Positions 30,533 through 38,500 of a DNA stretch of 64,000 nt are shown piece by piece. How positions within the stretch are numbered: the first letter of the stretch is position 1; each line of letters opens with the position of its first letter. This DNA is from Marinobacter segnicrescens (GTDB lineage: Bacteria > Pseudomonadota > Gammaproteobacteria > Pseudomonadales > Oleiphilaceae): the NCBI RefSeq assembly GCF_900111555.1, contig NZ_FOHZ01000001.1, positions 434,001 through 498,000 of the forward strand, read 5' to 3'. The position numbers were made by a program, and so were the translations under genes. Under the pieces are notes generated by a model. The model saw nothing but the letters and a program-made list of their open reading frames with translations. It did not search any database and was not told where the DNA came from.

Positions 30533-30626
30533 TCCGGCGCTCCTGCCATGCTGACTTTGAGCAGCAAAGGCTAGCGGACCCGGCAGACGGAGGCAACTGC
30601 GCGGCCCTCACCGCCAACTGAAGGGC

Positions 30627-31319
30627 TCAGCCTGCCGAGCGGCTATTACCCGTGGCGGACGCCTCCGGACGCGGTACCAGCATCAGGTCCGGTGCCTGCA
30701 TTCCCGCCGCAAGGAAGGGTATCAGGCGGGCGGCAATCTCCTGGATCGGGGTTTCCACCCCGGTCTTGGTTTGCAGGATATCCCTGAGGGCATCACTGGA
30801 AGACATGGTAAAGGCGGTGGCGCCGAGCATGAACTGGATACGCCAGTAGCGGTCCACCGGGGAAAGCTCCGGTGTGGCCTGCTTCAGCAACGCCATGAAA
30901 CGATTGAAGATATCCTTGTACTCGTCTTCAAGGTATTCCCGCAGGTGGCCCTGGGACTGGGTATAGGCCAGTCCCAGCAAGCGCATGAAGATGGAAATAC
31001 CGCGCTCATTTCGCTGGGGCATACGCACCGCACTTCCGGTGAGGGCCCCGAGGATCTCTTCAACGGTCAACGCCCGGTCACCGGGACGGGCTTCCAGCTC
31101 GTCGAACTCGGCGTCCAGGGTGGAAGAGTAAGGGGTGAGAAAACGGGCGAATACCGACTGGATAAGCGCATTCTTGGACCCGAAATGGTAATTCACGGCG
31201 GCCAGGTTGACACCAGCCTTGCTGGTTATCATCCTGAGAGAGGTTTCCGCGAACCCCCGTTCAGCGAAAAGCTCTTCCGCAGCATCAAGAATCCGGTCCA
31301 CTGTATCTGACTGGGCCAC
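30627..31319 (-). CDS. psrA: PsrA-type TetR family regulator
   Basis: A 230-residue TetR repressor. The N-terminus (AQSDTVDRILDAAEELFAER, then LRMITSKAGVNLAAVNYHFGSK) closely matches remembered Pseudomonas PsrA, a long-chain fatty-acid-responsive regulator of beta-oxidation genes and rpoS. The C-terminal ligand domain is less conserved. The GTG at 31319 is chosen since AAGGAA sits 6 bases upstream and the result starts MAQSDTV like PsrA. The promoter carries two AAAC-N4-GTTT sites that match the PsrA binding pattern, which supports both identity and autoregulation. Confidence 0.88.
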   Translation of the reverse strand: MAQSDTVDRILDAAEELFAERGFAETSLRMITSKAGVNLAAVNYHFGSKNALIQSVFARFLTPYSSTLDAEFDELEARPGDRALTVEEILGALTGSAVRMPQRNERGISIFMRLLGLAYTQSQGHLREYLEDEYKDIFNRFMALLKQATPELSPVDRYWRIQFMLGATAFTMSSSDALRDILQTKTGVETPIQEIAARLIPFLAAGMQAPDLMLVPRPEASATGNSRSAG

Positions 31320-31335
31320 AACACTTTCCTTGAGT

Positions 31336-31360
31336 AAACGAATGTTTAAAACATACGTTT
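31336..31360. promoter_or_regulatory. Tandem PsrA-like operators in the psrA promoter
   Basis: AAACGAATGTTT (31336-31347) and AAACATACGTTT (31349-31360) are two AAAC-N4-GTTT boxes 13 bp apart; together they form a larger palindrome with 11 of 12 arm bases matching. The second box covers the predicted -10 hexamer. The known PsrA pattern is (G/C)AAAC-N2-4-GTTT(G/C). Confidence 0.72.
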
Positions 31361-31378
31361 CAAACGCAAGTCTGTCAA
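31350..31378 (-). promoter_or_regulatory. psrA: psrA promoter
   Basis: On the minus strand a perfect TTGACA and a TATGTT are 17 bp apart, just upstream of psrA. The -35 hexamer overlaps the stop codon of the preceding membrane-protein gene, and the -10 lies inside the operator pair, so PsrA binding would block polymerase. Confidence 0.68.
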
Positions 31379-32403
31379 GCGCGCTTGCGCTCCTGCCCGC
31401 CCTCCGCTGCACCCGGTTCTGAACCCGGTTCCCCGTCCTTTGCACCTGTGTCTGGCACTGCGGAGGGCGTATCCTCCGCCTGCGGATCCTGCACGGATTC
31501 AGTCACCGTTTGCGCCACGGACTGCCAGCCCCGGTCGATGGCTTTCTGGTGCCCCTCGAAATAGGCAGACTGCATACGCTCGTAGGCTTTCTCCGCCTCC
31601 AGCATGAAAATCAGGTAGAGCCGGAAATGCTCCCGCCGGGTCAGGGAGGCGGCCAGCCGGCGTTGCTCAGACAGGTGCCTGAGTGTGCTGAATCGGGGCG
31701 CTGCCAGGGTCGAGTTGAACTCCGAGAGCTCGTTACATTGCCAGATAAGCCCCAGCTCCCCTTCCAGGTGGACAACGTGGCGACGGGCGTCACGCAACAA
31801 TTGCTGCCGGTAAAGAATCAGGTCCAGGTAGGACGGATTCGAGGTATAGAGTCGACGTACAAACGGCACCCCCAGTAACAGGATGACCACAAACGCACCA
31901 AAGCCTCCGCCGGCAATCCAGGCCGGCACCACGCCGGTCATACCACTGAGAAATACCAGCGCCGCGATGGTCGCCGACAACAACCAGCTGTCCCGGCGCC
32001 GGCGGGCGGCATTGAGGGTATAACTGTCGGGCCAGCCGGACAGGGAGAGAAGATTAAAGTCCAGCAGGTTCACCCGTTCGCACTGTCGCAGCAACCGGCG
32101 CAACCGACGCTGATAGGACTCGGCGTAGCGGTGTTCGATTTCCTCGGATTCGGCATCACTCGCTACAAGCACTTGATCGTCACCAACACTGCCGGTCGCG
32201 GCACTGACCTCCTCGCTTCGGGGGCTGACGAGTTCTGCACTGGCCGGCTCCTCGGCTGGCAGGCGGCCCTTCCGCTCCGATACCGTCGGTGTATTTCGCG
32301 CCAGCCCTGGTGAGGCTTCCGGGTCCGCTGGCCGGCCAGGGCGAAGCACCGGATCTTGCCCCGGGGGGGCGGTATCTCGGGTTTTCACGAAAGTATCTGC
32401 CAT
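31375..32403 (-). CDS. Unknown membrane protein with disordered N-terminus
   Basis: A 342-residue protein I do not recognise. Residues 1 to about 95 are Pro/Glu/Ser-rich and probably disordered. A basic helix follows (SYQRRLRRLLRQCERV, about 95-110), then two close hydrophobic segments (about 137-160 and 163-182), and a long helical C-terminal part (SYLDLILYRQQLLRDARRHV, then ASLTRREHFRLYLIFMLEAE). The end is again charged and variable. No signal peptide is seen; both termini may face the cytoplasm. It lies just upstream of psrA and its stop codon falls in the psrA -35. Confidence 0.75.
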   Translation of the reverse strand: MADTFVKTRDTAPPGQDPVLRPGRPADPEASPGLARNTPTVSERKGRLPAEEPASAELVSPRSEEVSAATGSVGDDQVLVASDAESEEIEHRYAESYQRRLRRLLRQCERVNLLDFNLLSLSGWPDSYTLNAARRRRDSWLLSATIAALVFLSGMTGVVPAWIAGGGFGAFVVILLLGVPFVRRLYTSNPSYLDLILYRQQLLRDARRHVVHLEGELGLIWQCNELSEFNSTLAAPRFSTLRHLSEQRRLAASLTRREHFRLYLIFMLEAEKAYERMQSAYFEGHQKAIDRGWQSVAQTVTESVQDPQAEDTPSAVPDTGAKDGEPGSEPGAAEGGQERKRA

Positions 32404-32535
32404 TGCTGTCAGCCCGGTTCGGTTATTGGCGCCCTGCTAGTGTCCCGGCCACCAGAATGGCCGGACCCTGAAAGGTTATCGCCTGCCTGGCGGCATTCTT
32501 TAGCGGCTAACGTCTGAAGCCCATGCGAAACCCTT

Positions 32536-32564
32536 TTGATAGCTTACTCCCGGGGCGATACACT
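32536..32564 (+). promoter_or_regulatory. Predicted promoter of the riboflavin synthase gene
   Basis: TTGATA and TACACT are separated by 17 bp and lie 31 bp upstream of the start codon, followed by a GAGGT ribosome site. The short leader leaves no room for an FMN riboswitch. Confidence 0.5.
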
Positions 32565-32595
32565 TGCGTGTTCCGAAATGTAACGAGGTGCAACC

Positions 32596-33210
32596 ATGTT
32601 TACCGGTATTGTGCAGGGCATTGCCACGGTGGAGTCACTGGACGCCCGTCCTGGCCTGACCACCTTTGTGATCCGTTTTCCGGAGGGCAGCCTGGAAGGC
32701 GTAACCACAGGTGCATCCGTGGCCATCAACGGTACCTGTCTGACCGTCACGGCCCAGCAGGATAACCAGCTATGGTTTGATGCCATGCAGGAAACCCTGA
32801 GGCTGACCACATTGGGAGAGCTTGCTGAGGGGAGCCAGGTGAACTTTGAGCGTGCCGCCAGGATTGGGGACGAGATCGGTGGCCACCTGCTGTCCGGCCA
32901 TATCCATTGCACCGCCCGGGTAGTCAGCCGGGAGCAGCCTGAAAACAATTGCACCCTCACCTTTGAAGTGCCGGAAGCCTGGCAGAAGTACCTGTTCCCA
33001 AAGGGCTATATCGCGGTCAATGGCGCCAGCCTCACCATCGGCGATGTGGAGGCGAACCGGTTCAACGTCCACCTGATCCCGGAGACCCTGCGGGCCACCA
33101 CCTTCTCCGATATCCACCCAGGCGACAGGGTGAACATCGAGGTGGACAGCCAGACCCAGACCATTGTCGATACCCTGGCCCGGATGGGTTACGACCGTCC
33201 TGCCGGCTGA
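32596..33210 (+). CDS. ribE: Riboflavin synthase, alpha subunit
   Basis: Catalyses the dismutation of two 6,7-dimethyl-8-ribityllumazine molecules to riboflavin. The 204-residue protein consists of two lumazine-binding repeats: MFTGIVQG with GASVAINGTCLTVTA in the first, GGHLLSGHI with GASLTIGDVEANRFNVHLIPETL in the second. It resembles the E. coli enzyme (old name ribC) strongly, including the HLIPETL and TQTIVDT segments. No other rib gene is adjacent, so it stands apart from any ribD-ribBA-ribH operon. Its 3' end overlaps the convergent methyltransferase gene by 22 bp. Confidence 0.93.
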   Translation: MFTGIVQGIATVESLDARPGLTTFVIRFPEGSLEGVTTGASVAINGTCLTVTAQQDNQLWFDAMQETLRLTTLGELAEGSQVNFERAARIGDEIGGHLLSGHIHCTARVVSREQPENNCTLTFEVPEAWQKYLFPKGYIAVNGASLTIGDVEANRFNVHLIPETLRATTFSDIHPGDRVNIEVDSQTQTIVDTLARMGYDRPAG

Positions 33211-34397
33211 CGGGGACCAGTACACCGGAACACCACAAAACGTGGTGAGGCGTGTAGCTGCTGCACCTGCGTGAAAAATGACCGCAGGCTGCGGTGATAG
33301 CCCAGGTGGCGGTTGCCGACCATCAGTAACTCGCCATCACCTGTCAGGCAGCCTGCGGCTTCCGCAAACAGCCGCAAGGCAATGTGATCCCCCACGGCCC
33401 CACCTTCATGGAAGGGTGGATTCAGCAGAATCATCCGGAAAGGTCCTGACTGCGGTGGTGCCCCGTCGGCATGGTAGAAGCGACATTGCCCCCTATCCAG
33501 ACCCGCCGCGGAGACATTGACCCGGGCACTGATAATCGCCTGGGATGAAATGTCGGCAAAACCCATTGCAAGGTCAGGGCGCCCGGAAAGGGCCACCAGG
33601 CCCAGCAGCCCGTTGCCACAGGCCAGGTCCAGCACCGGCGCCCCGGGTGGTAAAGCCGTTACGGCTTCTGCTATGAAAGGCAGCAACTCGCGGCTGCCGA
33701 TGTCGAGCCGGTCACGGGCAAAGACTGCCGGCAAGCCCTGTACCGGTGCAGGCAGCTCCCCGACCGGGTAGCCCCGCCACAGCCGGTCCCAGTGCTCCAG
33801 GGTCTGAGTGCCCGGCTGACACAGCACCAGCCGGGCTTTCTTCTTTGCTGGCAGCACCGCCTCGGTCACCACCAACTCCTGATAGACCCTGACGGCCTGG
33901 TCCGGCAGGTGCTTGATCATGCCGCCGGCGAGAATCCACCCGCCCGGGCGAAGCACCTGGTTACACCACCGCAACAGGAACCCCAGGTACTCCAGCTGAC
34001 GCGGCACCTTGAGAATCACAGCGTCATAACGGGCCGTACCAGAGGCCGACGAGGCTGAACCGCGGGCGACAGCTTCCAGCTCCTGTTCCCAGCTTCGGAC
34101 AGCCGGCACTGGAAGCCGGTTGGCCCGGGCATTGAGGGCAAGACCCTCCGCCAGTGCCGCGCTATCCGCAATCACATCCGGCAGGAAGTTTGCCAAACCA
34201 AGGGCAAGCGCTCCGAAACTGTCGTCGACGACTGCGACCCGCTGACCCGGAGCCAGCCTTTTGAGGGCCTCGGCGACCAACTGCTCATCGGCCGCATCCC
34301 AAGCCCTGAGACTGCGGCCACCACGATGGGGGCGGTGCAGCGTCAGGCTGGCGGTACCTGCCGGAAAACCGGAACTGCCATCGCTGGCAGGGGTCAC
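33189..34397 (-). CDS. rlmG: 23S rRNA (guanine-N2)-methyltransferase RlmG
   Basis: S-adenosylmethionine-dependent enzyme of 402 residues expected to methylate G1835 of 23S rRNA. It has the RlmG plan: a degenerate N-terminal methyltransferase-like domain (LRAWDAADEQLVAEAL, VVDDSFGALALGLA, KKKARLVLCQPG) and a catalytic C-terminal domain with SAM motif VLDLACGNGLLGLVAL and active-site NPPFHEGG. The GTG at 34397 overlaps the rsmC stop as GTGA and has an AGGGG site; a longer reading would run into rsmC. The pair appears to have arisen by duplication. Confidence 0.87.
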   Translation of the reverse strand: MTPASDGSSGFPAGTASLTLHRPHRGGRSLRAWDAADEQLVAEALKRLAPGQRVAVVDDSFGALALGLANFLPDVIADSAALAEGLALNARANRLPVPAVRSWEQELEAVARGSASSASGTARYDAVILKVPRQLEYLGFLLRWCNQVLRPGGWILAGGMIKHLPDQAVRVYQELVVTEAVLPAKKKARLVLCQPGTQTLEHWDRLWRGYPVGELPAPVQGLPAVFARDRLDIGSRELLPFIAEAVTALPPGAPVLDLACGNGLLGLVALSGRPDLAMGFADISSQAIISARVNVSAAGLDRGQCRFYHADGAPPQSGPFRMILLNPPFHEGGAVGDHIALRLFAEAAGCLTGDGELLMVGNRHLGYHRSLRSFFTQVQQLHASPRFVVFRCTGPRQPAGRS

Positions 34398-35485
34398 CGC
34401 CTGCCCCTCCCGCTCGCGGGCCTCTGGCGAACGGCCTGGTAAACAGTGAAGCGCTTGTCTTCCGCCAGCACCCGGCAAGGCCCGATGTGTGCCTCGATCA
34501 GCTCCTGATAAGGCAGGAACCGGTTAGCGACCAGTCGCAACTCTCCCCCGGGGGCCAGGTGGCGCCCTACCTGCCTGAGGAAACTCTCGGTCATCGATGT
34601 ATCGATACGAACGCCGGTATGAAAGGGCGGGTTGGTAATGACCGTAAGGTAGCTGCCCAGCTGGTCCGGCAGGCCATCGCTGGCAAGGATGTCACCCTTT
34701 GCGCCGTTACGCTCATAGGTCTGGCGAGCACAGAATACCGCCTGGGCCTGGACATCAACACCGTCCACCGGCCCCAGTTCCGGATACCGGACCTGCAGCC
34801 AGGCACCAATCACACCGGCGCCGCAGGCAAAGTCCAGCACGGGTCCGCGAACAGGTGTATCCGCCAGGGTTTCCAGCAACCGGGCTGTACCCTCATCCAG
34901 GCGGCCGTCACTGAAAATACCGGGCACCCCGGCAACCGATATCCGGGCGCCGGCGCAGTCAACGTCATACCACTGTACCCACTGCTGGGCGCAGAATGGC
35001 GTTTCTGCCGCCGGTAACCGTGCCGTCCAGACCTGGCAATGACGGGCGCTGTCGACCTTGCGGGCCTCAGGTGCGACGGCCTGCAACTGGCGGGCGGCGC
35101 CGGCAATACCTTCGCGTTTCTCCCCCACCAGCACCAGCCGGCCCTGCGCTGACAGCAGGTCCCGGGCCAGCGCCAATTGCATGACGAGCGTTTCCCGGGC
35201 CTTGGGCACAAAGATCACCAGGGTATCCAGCGATCCCCGTTCTGTCTCAGACAGTTCGTAGCCAAACTGCACCCGGCAGTCACCCCGCCGCTCCAGTGCA
35301 GCGGCGACTCCGGCGTGTTCGGTAATCACCAGGGGCTGCCCGGCACCGGGCAGGTCGGGAAGTTCAGGCAGGGACAGCCCCAGCAGGCCTGTCCGCCCGG
35401 TCACCAGCTCAGCGTTGCGCTCCAACGCAGCCAGCGGGTTGCGCCCTCCGGTCTGATCCCGATTGGATGCCTTGCGTGCCGTCAT
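34394..35485 (-). CDS. rsmC: 16S rRNA (guanine-N2)-methyltransferase RsmC
   Basis: A 363-residue SAM-dependent enzyme expected to methylate G1207 of 16S rRNA. The N-terminal domain lacks a catalytic motif and has the RsmC-like VFVPKARET and LVLVGEKREGIAGAARQL segments with KVDSARHCQVW. The C-terminal domain has the SAM site VLDFACGAGVIGAWL and the active motif TNPPFHTGV, then GELRLVANRFLPY. It lies upstream of and coupled to rlmG by a 4-bp overlap. Confidence 0.88.
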   Translation of the reverse strand: MTARKASNRDQTGGRNPLAALERNAELVTGRTGLLGLSLPELPDLPGAGQPLVITEHAGVAAALERRGDCRVQFGYELSETERGSLDTLVIFVPKARETLVMQLALARDLLSAQGRLVLVGEKREGIAGAARQLQAVAPEARKVDSARHCQVWTARLPAAETPFCAQQWVQWYDVDCAGARISVAGVPGIFSDGRLDEGTARLLETLADTPVRGPVLDFACGAGVIGAWLQVRYPELGPVDGVDVQAQAVFCARQTYERNGAKGDILASDGLPDQLGSYLTVITNPPFHTGVRIDTSMTESFLRQVGRHLAPGGELRLVANRFLPYQELIEAHIGPCRVLAEDKRFTVYQAVRQRPASGRGRR

Positions 35486-35598
35486 GTGATTGCCTCAGCC
35501 AGTGATTCAGGTGGGGCGAATTGAACGGCATTCACGGGAGAATCGCAACACTCCGGGAAAAGCCCGCTCCGGGATGTGCCCGGAACAGACTCCCGGGT

Positions 35599-38500
35599 TC
35601 ATTCAGCCAGTGGTGCATGAATGCTGCTTTGCGCCAGGTCCAGCAATTCACGCAGGGCCACCGAGAACATCGCGTACTCCGGCTGGCGCGCCCCCTTGAG
35701 TTCCGCCAGCATACTCTTCCAGCGACGGATCATGGTGTCGTGCTGCGCCATCCAGCTCTCCACACACTCTTCCACCTTATGGTGGTCATCCGCCATTCTG
35801 AGCACACCCGTGGTCAGGGCGCGCTGCTGCCAGTCCAGGTCCTCCCGGAAACTTTCCCGGGCCAGCGCCTGCCAGTGGGAGGCTGGCTTGAGATTGGCGA
35901 TGGCGGCGGCAAACCAGTTCAGGTCGAGCCGCTCGCCCAGTGTGTAGTACAGGTTTGCCACCGTCTTGAGGGGCACACCCGCGGACTCGTGGGCTTCGAT
36001 AATACCCAGCGCGGAGTACAGGTATGAACTTCCAGACACCACCGCTGCCAGGTCTTCCGGTATGCCCTGCTTTTCCAGTTTTTCCAGGTCGCTCCTCCAG
36101 TCCTTCTCGGCCCCCTGCCCCAGGTAATCCGGAAGGTTGGCAGAAATTCTGGCGATGCTGTCGGTGAAACGGTCCAGGTGGGACTGGATATTGAGTTCAC
36201 TGCGCCGGTTACGCAACAGCCAGCGTACCGCCCGGCGGACCAGCCGCATCAGGTCATTCATCAGGCTGACCTGCAGGCTGGCCGGCACCTGGTAGTCAAG
36301 CGCTTCGATCCTGCGCCACCAGGTGTCAAGCCGGAATACGTCCCGGGCTATGATCCAGGCCAGGGCAATGGCCGGGGCATCGGCACCTGTGGACTGGGCA
36401 AGCCGGTCCACGAAGGTGATCCCCATGTGGTTGATCATGTCATTGGCAATCTGGGTGGCGATGATTTCCCGACGCAACTGGTGTGACTCCAGCTCTTTCG
36501 GGAATTTTTCCACCATCGGCTGAGGGAAGACCTTGTGCATTTCAGACACCAACAACGGGTCGTCTGGCAGGTCGCTGTCGATCAACACCTGCTTGAGGTC
36601 ACCTTTGACATAGGAAATCAGCACCGCCAGTTCCGGGCGGGTCAGTCCCTTGGCGGCGGCCTTGCGCTCTTCCAGGGCCTCGTCATCCGGCAGGAATTCC
36701 AGCTCCCGATTGAGCTTGCCCTCCGCTTCCAGCCCGTTGATCAGGCGCCGGTATTCCTCCAGGCGGTTGGCGGCCTCGTCATTGGCCAGGCTCAGGGCCT
36801 GGGTCTGACGATAGTTGTTGGTGAGCACCAGGTTGGCCACTTCCTCGGTCATGTCTTCCAGCATGCGGTTACGCTGCTTTTCGGTCAGGTCCCCGGCTGC
36901 GACCACCCGGTTGAGCAGGATCTTCATGTTCACTTCGTGGTCGGAGCAATCCACACCACCGGAGTTGTCGATGAAGTCCGTGTTGAGAAGGCCGCCATTA
37001 AGGGCAAACTCGATACGCCCGAGCTGGGTCATACCAAGGTTGCCACCCTCACCGACAATGCGGCAGCGCAAATCACGGCCGTTGATCCGCAGGCCATCAT
37101 TGGCCTTGTCGCCCACTTCCGCGCTGGATTCATGGGCAGACTTGACATAGGTACCGATACCACCGATCCATAGCAGATCCGCCTGGGCCTTCAGGATATG
37201 GGTGATCAGCATGTTCGGCGGCACCCGGTCAGACTTGATGCCGAGCAGTTTCTTCATCTGGGGGCTGACCGGAATCGACTTGGCATTGCGACTGAAAACA
37301 CCGCCCCCTTCCGAAATCAGCGACTCGTCGTAATCCGACCAGGCGGACCGGGGCATTTCAAACAGCCGCTTGCGCTCTGCGAAGCTCTTTCCCGGGTCCG
37401 GATCCGGATCGATGAAAATGTGCATATGGTTGAACGCCGCCACCAGTCGCGCCTTGTCGGAGCGTAGCAGGCCATTGCCAAACACATCGCCGCCCATATC
37501 GCCAATGCCGATCACCGAGAAGGTATCGTTAGCCGGGTTGATACCCAGCTCCCGGAAGTGTCGTTCAACCGACACCCACGCGCCCCGGGCCGTTATGCCC
37601 ATTTTCTTGTGGTCGTAACCGTGGCTGCCGCCAGAGGCGAATGCATCCCCCATCCAGAAGCCGTATTCGGCGGCCAGGCCGTTGGCAATATCGGAGAAGG
37701 TCGCGGTGCCCTTGTCGGCCGCTACCACCAGGTAGTGATCATCACCGTCATGGCGCACCACGTCACTCGGTGGCTGAATCCCGTTGTCGACCAGGTTATC
37801 GGTGATATCCAGCAGCCCCCGGATAAACGTCTTGTAGGCAGCAACACCTTCCGCCTGGAAGGCCTCCCGGTCAGAGGGGTCTGGCAGGCGCTTGGCCACG
37901 AAGCCGCCCTTGGCGCCGACCGGCACGATAACGGCATTCTTCACCTGTTGGGCCTTTACCAGCCCCAGTATCTCGGTACGGTAATCCTCGAAGCGGTCAG
38001 ACCAGCGCAGCCCACCCCGGGCGACCTTGCCACCACGCAGGTGCACCCCTTCCACCCGCGGGGAGTAGACAAAGATCTCAAACATCGGAAGGGGCAAGGG
38101 CATGTCGGGGATCTTCGCCGGATCCAGCTTCACGCTGATGTAGGGTTTGGGCTGACCCTGCCCATCCCGCTGGAAAAAGTTGGTACGCAGGGTGGCACGG
38201 ACCAGGTCCAGGTAAAGCCGCAGTACACGGTCCTCACTCAGGTTGTCCACCTCGTCAAGACTGGCGTTGAATTCCAGCTCCAGCTTTTGCTGCGCTGCCT
38301 CACCCTTGGCCTGGCTCTGCTCTCGGCCCGGATTGAAGCGGGTGTCAAACATCTGCAGCAACAAGCCGGCCAGCCCGACGTGGTTAACCAGGGTATTGGC
38401 AATAAAGGTCTGGCTGTTACTGAAGCGGATCTGACGCATATAACGGGCATAGGTGCGCAGGATCGCTATATCCCGCCAGCCCAGGTATGCGGACAGCAGC

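Noticed and set aside
32404..32595. FMN riboswitch before riboflavin synthase
   Set aside because: None of the conserved RFN segments is present and the predicted promoter leaves a leader too short for it.
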